Of a stretch of 64,000 bases of DNA, positions 35,601-43,504 are shown piece by piece. The notes under the pieces are model-generated. The model made no database searches. It worked only from the letters and a program-made list of their open reading frames with translations, and had not been told where the DNA came from. Each line of letters begins with the position of its first letter. The first letter of the stretch is position 1. The position numbers and the translations under genes were made by a program. This stretch comes from JALCLA01 sp965653565. GTDB taxonomy: Bacteria > Pseudomonadota > Gammaproteobacteria > Xanthomonadales > Xanthomonadaceae. The stretch lies in NCBI GenBank assembly GCA_965653565.1, contig CBFHAI010000001.1, positions 1 to 64,000 of the forward strand. Direction: 5' to 3'.

Positions 35601-36511
35601 ATGCGATGCAAGCGCTGCGCGACGAGCCGGCCTGCGTCGAAGAAGAACGTCTGGCGCGCCGCGATTTCGACGCGCCGCCGCTGTCGACGAAGCTGAGCTT
35701 CGATCCCGCCGATGACGTCGCGGCACCGTTCATCGCCACCGGCGCGCGGCCGCGCGTGGCGATCCTGCGCGAGCAGGGCGTCAACGGGCAGATCGAAATG
35801 GCGGCGGCGTTCGATCGCGCCGGTTTCACCGCGGTCGACGTGCATATGTCGGATCTGATCGCGGGCCGGCAGTCGCTGGCGCAGTTCGTCGGCCTGGCCG
35901 CGTGCGGCGGTTTCAGTTATGGCGACGTGCTCGGCGCCGGTCGCGGCTGGGCCACGTCGATCCTCGAACGCAACGTGCTGCGCGATCAGTTCGCCGAATT
36001 CTTCGCGCGCGACGACAGTTTCAGCCTCGGCGTGTGCAACGGCTGCCAGATGTTGAGCCAGCTCAAGGCGTTGATCCCTGGCGCGGAGAACTGGCCGCGT
36101 TTCCTGCGCAATCGCAGCGAGCAATTCGAGGCGCGCGTGGGCCTGCTCGAAGTGCTCGAGTCGCCGTCGTTGTTCCTGCGGGGCATGGTGGGATCGCGGC
36201 TGCCGGTGGCGGTCGCCCACGGCGAAGGCCGCGCGCAGTTCGATTCGAGCGCACAGCAGGCGGCGGCGAAAATCGCGTTGCGTTACGTCGACGGCGAGGG
36301 ACGTGTGGCGAGCCGTTATCCGGCCAATCCGAACGGTTCGCCCGACGCCATCACCGGCCTGACGAGCAGCGACGGCCGCGCCACCTTGCTGATGCCGCAT
36401 CCCGAGCGCGTGTTCCGCAGCGTGCAGATGAGCTGGCATCCGTCCGACTGGCCGGAAGCCTCGCCGTGGCTGCGGATGTTCCGCAACGCGCGCCAGTGGG
36501 TGGGCGGATGA
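32630..36511 (+). CDS. purL: Phosphoribosylformylglycinamidine synthase (single-chain, large type)
   Basis: Purine biosynthesis enzyme of 1293 aa converting FGAR, ATP and glutamine to FGAM. The length and domain order are those of the proteobacterial single-chain PurL: N-terminal PurS-like domain, linker, two AIRS-like ATP-binding halves, including [20 protein letters not shown] and [15 protein letters not shown], and a C-terminal class I glutaminase domain with nucleophile Cys in GVCNGCQML (about residue 1135) and the His-Glu pair in PHPERVFRS. It ends in an ATGA overlap with the following membrane protein gene, so transcription may continue into the secretion operon. Confidence 0.97.
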   Translation: [1293 protein letters not shown]

Positions 36512-37233
36512 GCATGTCGCCGGTGCGCCAGTTCATGCTCGCCGCGGCATTGTGGCTGCCGGCGATGTTCTTTCTGTGGTTCGTGTTGCAGAGTCCGGTG
36601 GTGTACCTGCCGATCCGGCTCAGCGGCGCCTGGCTTTCCTACTGGATGCCGGACCTGTTCACTTCCATGCAGCAGAACTTCAACTACGCCGTGTTCTCCT
36701 ACATCGCCGATGTCAGCGGCGTGGCGGGGTTGCCGACGGGTAAGCTGGCGGTGGAAGAACAACGCACCAATGTGCTGATCTACTGTTATGGTCTGCCCCT
36801 GTTCTACGGGCTGGTGATGGCCACGCCGCTCAATTGGCGCCGCACCTTTCTGCAGTTGGGGGTGGGTTTCGTGGCGCTGGCGCTGGTGCAGACTTTCGGG
36901 CTCACCGGCGACGTGCTCAAGACGATGGCGCTGGGCGTCGGTCCGGGCGTCGAATCGGCCCTCACTTCGATGCAATTCGCCGCCGTCGCGCCGGCCGCCG
37001 GCGCGGCCGCCACCGCACACATGCACGCCGCGCTGGCGCTGCACGGGCTGACCCCGGATGGGATCATCCTGTTCTATCAGTTCGGCTATCTGGTGTTGCC
37101 GGCGGTGACGCCGGTGGCCTTGTGGATCGTGATGAATTCGCGCTTCCTCGAAGTGCTGGTCGGCTGGCGGGAACCCGAAGCGGTGCCCGCCGGTCCCAGC
37201 CCGGGCGCGGACAACCAAGGAAGCAACGCTTGA
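36508..37233 (+). CDS. Membrane protein resembling exosortase H-associated proteins
   Basis: Inner-membrane protein of 241 aa with about five hydrophobic segments: FMLAAALWLPAMFFLWFVL, a region ending VVYLPIRLSGAWLSYWMPDL, YCYGLPLFYGLVMATPL, FLQLGVGFVALALVQTFGL and YQFGYLVLPAVTPVALWIVM. From memory, the YGYGLPLLxGLVMATPL and YQFGYLVLPAVxPVALWI patterns are those of proteins annotated as exosortase H-associated membrane proteins. Exosortase H itself is not in this window, so a role in IPTL-CTERM sorting is inference. It is tightly coupled: ATGA with purL and an overlap with the TTG start of gspE. Confidence 0.65.
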   Translation: MSMSPVRQFMLAAALWLPAMFFLWFVLQSPVVYLPIRLSGAWLSYWMPDLFTSMQQNFNYAVFSYIADVSGVAGLPTGKLAVEEQRTNVLIYCYGLPLFYGLVMATPLNWRRTFLQLGVGFVALALVQTFGLTGDVLKTMALGVGPGVESALTSMQFAAVAPAAGAAATAHMHAALALHGLTPDGIILFYQFGYLVLPAVTPVALWIVMNSRFLEVLVGWREPEAVPAGPSPGADNQGSNA

Positions 37234-38951
37234 ATGCACAGATCGCCGTAGAGATCCCGAGCCCCGAGGCGCTCGAGGATCGCATCAGCCAGCAGCTGCT
37301 GGCGCGCGGCCGCCTGAAGGAGGCCGATTTCGGCCGCGCCAAGCGTCTGCAGGAGGAATCCGGCGGCAGCCTGATCGCGCTGATGACGCGCATCGGTCTG
37401 GTGTCCGAGCGCGACGTGGCCGAGGCCACGTCCGAAGTGCTGAACCTGCCGCTGGTTTCGTCGAAGGATTTCCCCGAAGCGCCGCCGCCGAACGTGGCGC
37501 TGTCGAGCCGCTTCATGAAGCAGCACCACGTGTGCCCGATCGCCGAAACCGAAAACTCGGTGGAAATGCTGGTCGCCGAGCCGTGGGACCCGTATGCGGT
37601 CGATGCCGTGCAGATGGCGATTGCGCGCGCGGTGACGGTGAAGGTGGCGGTGCGTTCGGAGATCGACGATCTGATCGAACGCTTCTACGGCGCCGGTCGT
37701 TCGGCGATGGGCAGCATCGTCGAGAATCTTTCCGAAGGCGATTCGCGCAGCGAAGACGATGTCGAACATCTGCGCGATCTGGCTTCCGAAGCGCCGGTCA
37801 TCCGGCTGGTGAATCTGGTGATCCAGCGCGCGGTCGAAGCGCGCGCGTCGGATATCCATATCGAACCGTTCGAGAACCGTTTGAAGGTGCGCTATCGCAT
37901 CGACGGCGTGCTGCAGGAAGTCGAATCGCCGCCGGCCAGTTCCACCGCGGCGGTGATCAGCCGCGTCAAGATCATGGCCAAGCTCAACATCGCCGAGCGC
38001 CGCCTGCCGCAGGACGGCCGCATCATGCTGCGTGTGCAGGGCAAGGAGCTCGACCTGCGCGTGAGCACGGTGCCGACCGCGCACGGCGAATCGGTGGTGA
38101 TGCGTATCCTCGATCGCGAAAACATCGTTTTCGATTTCAAATCGCTGGGTTTCACCGATTCCTTCCTCGCCCAGTTCCTGCACGTGCTCGACCAGCCGCA
38201 CGGCATCCTGCTCGTCACCGGCCCCACCGGTTCGGGCAAGACCACCACGCTGTACACCGCGCTGTCGCAGCTCAACACGCCGGACGTGAAGATCATCACG
38301 GTCGAAGATCCGGTCGAGTACCAGCTCGAAGGCGTCAACCAGATCCAGGCAAAACCGGCGATCGGGCTCGATTTCTCGCACGCGTTGCGCTCGATCGTGC
38401 GGCAGGATCCGGACATCATCATGATCGGCGAAATGCGCGACCTGGAAACCGCGAAAATCGCGATCCAGTCCGCGCTCACCGGCCACTTGGTGCTGTCGAC
38501 GCTGCATACGAACAATGCGGCCGGCGGCGTGACGCGACTGCTCGACATGGGCGTCGAAGACTATCTGCTCACCTCGACGGTCAACGGCATCCTGGCGCAG
38601 CGCCTGGTGCGCCGCCTGGAGCCGACGCACCGCGAGAAATACGAAGCGCTGCCGGAAGTGATCGAAGAATTCGGCCTGCGGCGTTTCCAGCTGGAAGGCC
38701 CGATCTATCTCTATCGTCCGAAGCCTTCCGCGCTGACGTCGACCGGTTATCTCGGCCGCACCACGATCATGGAATTCCTCGTCGTCACCGACTCGCTGCG
38801 CCGCCTGATCATGCAGCGCGCGGGCATGGGCGACATCGAGGAACAGGCGCGCAAGGAAGGCATGCGCACGATGTACGAGGATGGCCTGGTGAAGGCGCTC
38901 GAAGGCGTCACGACGATCGAGGAAGTGCTGCGTGTTACTCAGGAGACGTGA
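37230..38951 (+). CDS. gspE: Type II secretion system ATPase GspE (XpsE)
   Basis: Cytosolic hexameric ATPase that powers the type II secretion pseudopilus, 573 aa. The start is TTG at 37230, overlapping the previous stop and preceded by CAAGGAAG at good spacing; no in-frame ATG or GTG lies near. The N1/N2 region binds GspL. The core has Walker A GPTGSGKTTTLYTAL (about residue 331), the Asp-box, Walker B IMIGEMRD (about residue 397) and a His-box. The two CxxC pairs normally present near the C-terminus of GspE are absent: the equivalent stretch reads LYRPKPSALTSTGYLGRTTI without cysteines. Confidence 0.95.
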   Translation: MNAQIAVEIPSPEALEDRISQQLLARGRLKEADFGRAKRLQEESGGSLIALMTRIGLVSERDVAEATSEVLNLPLVSSKDFPEAPPPNVALSSRFMKQHHVCPIAETENSVEMLVAEPWDPYAVDAVQMAIARAVTVKVAVRSEIDDLIERFYGAGRSAMGSIVENLSEGDSRSEDDVEHLRDLASEAPVIRLVNLVIQRAVEARASDIHIEPFENRLKVRYRIDGVLQEVESPPASSTAAVISRVKIMAKLNIAERRLPQDGRIMLRVQGKELDLRVSTVPTAHGESVVMRILDRENIVFDFKSLGFTDSFLAQFLHVLDQPHGILLVTGPTGSGKTTTLYTALSQLNTPDVKIITVEDPVEYQLEGVNQIQAKPAIGLDFSHALRSIVRQDPDIIMIGEMRDLETAKIAIQSALTGHLVLSTLHTNNAAGGVTRLLDMGVEDYLLTSTVNGILAQRLVRRLEPTHREKYEALPEVIEEFGLRRFQLEGPIYLYRPKPSALTSTGYLGRTTIMEFLVVTDSLRRLIMQRAGMGDIEEQARKEGMRTMYEDGLVKALEGVTTIEEVLRVTQET

Positions 38952-38974
38952 GGTGAGCGCGGCGCTGATGGCGA

Positions 38975-39086
38975 CGGGAATCGGGAGTCGGGAATCGGGA
39001 ATCGCAGCGCGCGAGTTGTGTGCCGTCCCGCAAGCCACGACGCACGGCTCTTCGCTCTTTTCCCGATTCCCGATTCCCGATTCCCG
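38975..39086. repeat. Inverted pair of CGGGAAT heptad arrays between gspE and gspF
   Basis: Four heptads (CGGGAAT, CGGGAGT, CGGGAAT, CGGGAAT) at 38975-39002 face three to four complementary ATTCCCG heptads at 39062-39086, separated by a 59-nt spacer that includes GCTCTTCGCTCTTTT. The transcript could fold into a stem of more than 20 bp with a large loop. It sits inside the type II secretion operon, in the only sizeable gap between its genes, so it could attenuate or process the message. Two other window elements share the heptad and the GCTCTTC word. Confidence 0.85.
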
Positions 39087-39102
39087 CCGGGCCAGCCACT
39101 AA

Positions 39103-40317
39103 ATGGCACTTTTCCGCTACAAGGCACTAAGCCCGGCCGGCGAAACGCTCGACGGCCAGATGGAAGCCGCATCGGCCGCGGAAGTCATTTCGAAGCTGCA
39201 GGACGCCGGCAATATTCCGGTCGAAGCCAAGCCGGCCGACGAAGCCGGTGGCGGCGGCCTCACCGGCTTGTTCAAGCGTTCGGAAATGAGCGGCGCGCAG
39301 GTGCTGCAATTCACGCAGCAACTGGCGACGCTGCTCGGCGCCGGACAGCCGCTCGATCGCGGCTTGCAGATCCTGCTCGATCTGCCCGAATCGCAACAGG
39401 CGCGGCGCGTGATCGAACGCGTGCGCGAAACCGTGCGCGGCGGCGCGCCGCTTTCGCAGGCGCTCGAACAGCAACACGGGGTGTTCACGCGGCTGTACAT
39501 CAACATGGTGCGCGCCGGCGAAGTCGGCGGCTCGCTGCACGACACCCTGAAGCGGCTCGCCGATTATCTCGAACGCAGCAAGGCGCTGCGCGAAAGCGTG
39601 ATCAATGCGCTGATCTATCCGTCGATCCTGGTGTTGATGGTGTTCGGCGCGCTGCTGTTGCTGCTGGGCTACGTGGTGCCGCAGTTCCTGCCGCTGTTCG
39701 AGGACATGGAAGTCGATCTGCCGGTGCTGACCCAGATCGTGCTGTCGCTGGGCAACGTCGTGAGCGGTTACTGGTGGCTGTTGATCGCGCTGCTGGTCGG
39801 CGGTGTCGTGTTGATCTGGCGGCAGCTGCGCGAGCCGGAAAAACGCCTGAAATTCGATGCCTGGGTGCTGCGCCGCGGCCTCGTCGGCGGCCTCGTCGCG
39901 CGCCTGGAAACCGCGCGCCTGGCGCGCACCCTGGGAACTTTGGTGCACAACGGTGTTCCATTGCTCACCGCGTTGTCGATCGCGCGCAATGTGATGGCCA
40001 ACACCGCGCTCGCCGATGCCGTCGACGAAGCGGCGAAGGATGTGAAAACCGGTGGCGGCCTGGCGCCGTCGCTGGCGAAGAGCAAACTGTTTCCGCGCCT
40101 GGCCCTGCAGATGGTGGCGGTCGGCGAGGAATCCGGTGAGCTCGACGGCATGCTCACGAAGGTGGCCGACACCTTCGATGTGGAAGTCAAGAACACGGTC
40201 GAACGCCTGCTCGCGGCACTGGTGCCGGCGGTGACCATTTTCATGGCGGTCGTGGTGGCGCTCATCATGATGGCCATTTTGATTCCGATCTTCAGTCTGA
40301 CCAATGCAGTGGGGTGA
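39103..40317 (+). CDS. gspF: Type II secretion system inner membrane platform protein GspF
   Basis: Polytopic platform protein of 404 aa that interacts with GspE and GspL. Two homologous GspF domains (about residues 70-190 and 270-395) are each followed by membrane helices: LIYPSILVLMVFGALLLLLG, a pair near residues 222-240, and TIFMAVVVALIMMAILIPIF at the end. The domain motif FTQQLATLLGAGQPL in the first repeat and LGTLVHNGVPLLTALSIARN in the second are typical. The ATG at 39103 follows the heptad repeat by 16 bp, with no clear Shine-Dalgarno. Confidence 0.97.
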   Translation: MALFRYKALSPAGETLDGQMEAASAAEVISKLQDAGNIPVEAKPADEAGGGGLTGLFKRSEMSGAQVLQFTQQLATLLGAGQPLDRGLQILLDLPESQQARRVIERVRETVRGGAPLSQALEQQHGVFTRLYINMVRAGEVGGSLHDTLKRLADYLERSKALRESVINALIYPSILVLMVFGALLLLLGYVVPQFLPLFEDMEVDLPVLTQIVLSLGNVVSGYWWLLIALLVGGVVLIWRQLREPEKRLKFDAWVLRRGLVGGLVARLETARLARTLGTLVHNGVPLLTALSIARNVMANTALADAVDEAAKDVKTGGGLAPSLAKSKLFPRLALQMVAVGEESGELDGMLTKVADTFDVEVKNTVERLLAALVPAVTIFMAVVVALIMMAILIPIFSLTNAVG

Positions 40318-40321
40318 TCCG

Positions 40322-40756
40322 ATGCAAACGAACATGCAACGCCGCGAATTGAAACTCGCGCGCCAGGGCGGTTTCAGCCTGATCGAAATCCTGATCGTGG
40401 TGGCGCTGATCGCGCTGATCGCGGGCATGGTGGCCAACCAGGTGTTCGGCGGCCGCGCGCGCGCCAACGTCAAGCTGGCACAGAGCGGCCTGGCGGATCT
40501 CGCCGGCAAGATCGAGAACTACGAGATGGATACCGGCGTGCTGCCGGAACGTCTCGAAGATCTGGTCAAGGAGCCGGGCAATGCCAAGGGCTGGCTCGGC
40601 CCGTACGCGAAGGAAAGCGCGCTGAAGGATCCGTGGAATACGCCGTACGAATACCGGGTGCCCGGCGAAGGCGCACCGTTCACGCTGATCAGCTACGGCG
40701 ACGACAAGAAGCCCGGCGGCACCGGCGTCGACAAGGATCTTTCGAGCGCCGACTGA
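40322..40756 (+). CDS. gspG: Type II secretion major pseudopilin GspG
   Basis: Precursor of the main pseudopilus subunit, 144 aa from ATG 40322. A leader ending RQGG is cut before FSLIEILIVVALIALIAGM by the prepilin peptidase (PilD/GspO, not in this window) and the new Phe is methylated. The mature part shows the GspG signatures: a long N-terminal helix, GLADLAGKIENYEMDTG and the calcium-site loop DPWNTPYEYRVPG. Leader length (about 19 residues) is longer than the usual 6-10. It follows gspF by 4 bp. Confidence 0.97.
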   Translation: MQTNMQRRELKLARQGGFSLIEILIVVALIALIAGMVANQVFGGRARANVKLAQSGLADLAGKIENYEMDTGVLPERLEDLVKEPGNAKGWLGPYAKESALKDPWNTPYEYRVPGEGAPFTLISYGDDKKPGGTGVDKDLSSAD

Positions 40757-40782
40757 CGCGACCCTCGAACGGAGCCCGCGCC

Positions 40783-41304
40783 ATGCGGCTAACCCCAGGC
40801 TGCAGCGCGGGCGCTCCGGAGCTTTCAGCGGCGCGCGTACGCACGTTCGCGCTGCGCCGCACGCGCGGCTTCACCCTGATCGAAATGCTCGCCGTGGTGG
40901 CGCTGATCGCGCTCACGATGACGGTAGTGGCGGTATCGGTCGGCGGCGGATTGTCGGGGGCGCGGGTCAAGGGCGCCAGCCGCGATCTCGTCGCATCGCT
41001 GCGCTATACGCGCGGCCAGGCGATCGTCAAACGCGAAGAACAAACGCTCACGGTCGACGTCGAGCAGCGCCGCTTCCGCGCGCCCAACAAGAAGTGGATC
41101 GAGCTTCCGAAGGACATGTCGATGAAGCTCTTCACCGCGCGCTCGGAACTCGAAGAAGAAGGCGTCGGCCGCATCCGTTTCTTTCCGGACGGTTCGTCGA
41201 CCGGCGGTCATATCGATCTGGTCCACAAGGACGCCGTCTGGCGTGTCGAAGTGCTGTGGCTGACCGGTGAAGTGAGCGTGCGCGAAGGCGGCGACGCACC
41301 GTGA
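40783..41304 (+). CDS. gspH: Type II secretion minor pseudopilin GspH
   Basis: Minor pseudopilin of 173 aa from ATG 40783, with GGAG upstream. The cleavage site is RTRG before FTLIEMLAVVALIALTMTVV, after a long 29-residue leader. The GspH domain follows with SRDLVASLRYTRGQAIVKRE, a conserved helix of this subunit, and ends with FFPDGSSTGGHIDL. It forms part of the pseudopilus tip complex with I, J and K. Stop overlaps the GTG of gspI. Confidence 0.92.
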   Translation: MRLTPGCSAGAPELSAARVRTFALRRTRGFTLIEMLAVVALIALTMTVVAVSVGGGLSGARVKGASRDLVASLRYTRGQAIVKREEQTLTVDVEQRRFRAPNKKWIELPKDMSMKLFTARSELEEEGVGRIRFFPDGSSTGGHIDLVHKDAVWRVEVLWLTGEVSVREGGDAP

Positions 41305-41864
41305 GCGACATCGTCGTGAAAGATATTGTCGTGAGCGAAATGGTCGTGAACTACGGCGCCGATCGTGCGGTCAGACCCGCCGTGCCGAACACAGCCTTTC
41401 ATTCGACGACGGTCTTTCATTCGAAGACCATGCAACGCGCGCGCCGCAACTATCGCGGTGCGAAGTCGGCGCGTGGTTTCACCTTGATCGAGATCGTCAT
41501 CGCCTTCGCAATTCTGGCGATCGGCCTGGGCATCTCGATGCAGATCGCCAGCGGCGCGATGCGCAATACGCGGCAGGCCGCGGTGCGCACCGATGCGGCG
41601 CTGTACGCGCAGTCGCTGCTCGATACCGTCGGCGTCGGCGAGCGCCTGGAAGAAGGCGAAACCAGCGGCGACTTCAACGAAGATTTCCGCTGGACCCTGC
41701 GCGCCGAAGCCTACGAAATCGAGACCGACACGCCGATCGAAGCGGCGCTGGCGCCGGTGCAGTTGTATCGCCTCGAACTGGTGGTGACCTGGGACGTCGG
41801 CCGCAGAGAGCAGGAAGCGCGCTTCGTCACGCTGCGCGCGCTGACGCCGGAGATGGGCAACTGA
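41301..41864 (+). CDS. gspI: Type II secretion minor pseudopilin GspI
   Basis: Minor pseudopilin of 187 aa if begun at the GTG overlapping the gspH stop (GTGA). The cleavage site KSARG is followed by FTLIEIVIAFAILAIGLGIS, then the GspI domain with YAQSLLDTVGVGERLEEG and TWDVGRREQEARFVTLRAL. The leader is extraordinarily long (58 residues) and contains repeated runs (IVVKDIVVSEMVV, FHSTTVFHSKT) that look like recent micro-duplications. An internal ATG at 41430 would give a conventional 15-residue leader, but has no Shine-Dalgarno; either start is possible. Confidence 0.9.
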   Translation: MSDIVVKDIVVSEMVVNYGADRAVRPAVPNTAFHSTTVFHSKTMQRARRNYRGAKSARGFTLIEIVIAFAILAIGLGISMQIASGAMRNTRQAAVRTDAALYAQSLLDTVGVGERLEEGETSGDFNEDFRWTLRAEAYEIETDTPIEAALAPVQLYRLELVVTWDVGRREQEARFVTLRALTPEMGN

Positions 41865-42616
41865 TGCTGCGCATCGCACGCCATCGGCAAACCAATCGCT
41901 CGGCGCAGGCGCGCGGCTTCACGCTGCTCGAAATCCTGATCGCGGTGACGCTGCTGGCGCTGCTGGTGGCGATGGCCTACGGCACCTTGCGCACCGCGAT
42001 CCGCGCCATGCGCAGCGGCGAGGCCTTGATCGAACGCACCGATCGCATGCGCGTGGCGCAGGAATTCATGCGCCGGCAGTTGTCGCATGCGATGCCGCTG
42101 CCGTTCGAGCGGATGGAAGACACCGGCGAGAACCGCATCTTCATCGCCGATCGCGACACGCTGCGTTTCGTCGCTCCGATGCCGGGCCACCTGGCGCGCG
42201 GTGGTCCGCATGTGCAATGGCTGACCTTCACCAACGGCAACGACGGCATGCGGCTGGAGTTCGATCACGCCCAGCTCAACGGCTACGACCCGGACAATCC
42301 GAAAGCCAGCAACAAGCGCGAGCCGGTGGTGCTGCTCGATGGCATCGAGAGCGCGCATTTCGAATTCCGCGAACTCGACGAGCAGGGCGAATTGGGCGAG
42401 TGGGAATCGGACTGGGAAGATCCGCAGCGCCTGCCGCTGATGGTGCGCCTGGTGGTGGAGTACGACCGCGACTCGCAGAAACGCTGGCCGGATCTGGAAA
42501 TCCCGCTGCTGGCCGCCACCGCCACGCCGGGCATGTTCGGCAATCGCCTGCCGGGTCAAAGCGTCGATTTCGGTCCCGGCCCCGAGCCGGTGCCGCCGGA
42601 CGGAGGCCAGCCATGA
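41864..42616 (+). CDS. gspJ: Type II secretion minor pseudopilin GspJ
   Basis: Tip-complex pseudopilin of 250 aa, coupled to gspI by TGATG. The leader ends QARG, followed by FTLLEILIAVTLLALLVAMA. The GspJ domain shows AYGTLRTAIRAMRSGEALIE, RQLSHAMPLPFER and VQWLTFTNGND. The C-terminus ends in a Pro/Gly-rich tail. It overlaps gspK by ATGA. Confidence 0.93.
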   Translation: MLRIARHRQTNRSAQARGFTLLEILIAVTLLALLVAMAYGTLRTAIRAMRSGEALIERTDRMRVAQEFMRRQLSHAMPLPFERMEDTGENRIFIADRDTLRFVAPMPGHLARGGPHVQWLTFTNGNDGMRLEFDHAQLNGYDPDNPKASNKREPVVLLDGIESAHFEFRELDEQGELGEWESDWEDPQRLPLMVRLVVEYDRDSQKRWPDLEIPLLAATATPGMFGNRLPGQSVDFGPGPEPVPPDGGQP

Positions 42617-43500
42617 GGCGGCAGCGCGGCGTGGCCTTCGTGCTGGTGATCTGGCTGCTGGCGCTGTTGACGATCCTGCTCGGCAGTTTCGCGTTGATCG
42701 CGCGCACCGAGGCCTTGCAGGCCAAGCATCTGTTCGACACGACGGCGGCGCGCTATGCCGCCGAAGCCGGCGTCAATCGCGCCGTCTACCACCTGTCGAT
42801 CGCCGATCCGCTGCTGCGCTGGGTGCCGGACGGGCGGGCCTACGAGATCGAATTCGAGGAAGCCAAGCTGAAGATCGAGATCACCGACGAATCGGGCCTG
42901 ATCGATCTGAATGCCTCCGACACGCTCACCCTGAGCAGTCTGCTGGTGGCGCATGGGGTGGAACAGGACCAGGCCGACCGGCTGGCCGATGCGATTCTCG
43001 ATTGGCGCGATACCGACGATCTGGTGTCGCCGAACGGCGCCGAGGACCCCGACTACGAGGCCGAAGGCTATACCTATGGCGCCAAGGACGCGCCGTTCGA
43101 TACCGTCTCGGAGGTGCAGCAGGTGATGGGCATGACCTACGAGCTTTACGGGCGCATCGCGCCGGCGCTGACGATCTACTCCGGCCAGTCGCAGCCGAAT
43201 CCGGCGTTCGCGCCGTACGAGGTGCTGCGCGCGCGCATAGGCATGACCGACGAACTGGCCCGCCAGATCATCGAAATGCGCCACGCCTACGACCCGGCTT
43301 CGGGCGCGCCGCCGCCGATCCTGCCCGACGGTACCCCGCTCATGGCATCGGGTGGCACCGGAACGTATAGTATTGCCGCCCGCGCCGCCCTGCCCAATGG
43401 GGCGTGGACCGAGCTCGACGCGACGGTCCGGCTGGGCGGAGCCGGGGTATCCGGGCTCGCCTATACCGTACTGCGCTGGCAGGACGGAAACTCCCTCTAA
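42613..43500 (+). CDS. gspK: Type II secretion minor pseudopilin GspK
   Basis: Largest pseudopilin, 295 aa, starting at ATG 42613. The leader is very short (RRQRG) before VAFVLVIWLLALLTILLGSF; unlike the others, the residue after the cleavage Gly is Val and the usual Glu5 is missing, as common in GspK. The helix-hairpin-helix-like region typical of GspK, including DESGLIDLNASDTLTLSSLL and ADAILDWRDTDDLVSPNGAE, is intact. GspK caps the pseudopilus tip. The final part after about residue 235 is a beta-rich domain. Confidence 0.94.
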   Translation: MRRQRGVAFVLVIWLLALLTILLGSFALIARTEALQAKHLFDTTAARYAAEAGVNRAVYHLSIADPLLRWVPDGRAYEIEFEEAKLKIEITDESGLIDLNASDTLTLSSLLVAHGVEQDQADRLADAILDWRDTDDLVSPNGAEDPDYEAEGYTYGAKDAPFDTVSEVQQVMGMTYELYGRIAPALTIYSGQSQPNPAFAPYEVLRARIGMTDELARQIIEMRHAYDPASGAPPPILPDGTPLMASGGTGTYSIAARAALPNGAWTELDATVRLGGAGVSGLAYTVLRWQDGNSL

Positions 43501-43504
43501 TCAC

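Noticed and set aside
32141..36439. Very long minus-strand frame opposite purL (over 1400 codons)
   Set aside because: Its translation is rich in Arg, His, Ala and Gln with no family features, the usual shadow of a G+C-rich gene; purL on the plus strand is unmistakable.
37086..39038. Minus-strand frame of about 650 codons opposite gspE
   Set aside because: His/Arg/Asp-rich shadow translation with no motifs; gspE has all its ATPase motifs.
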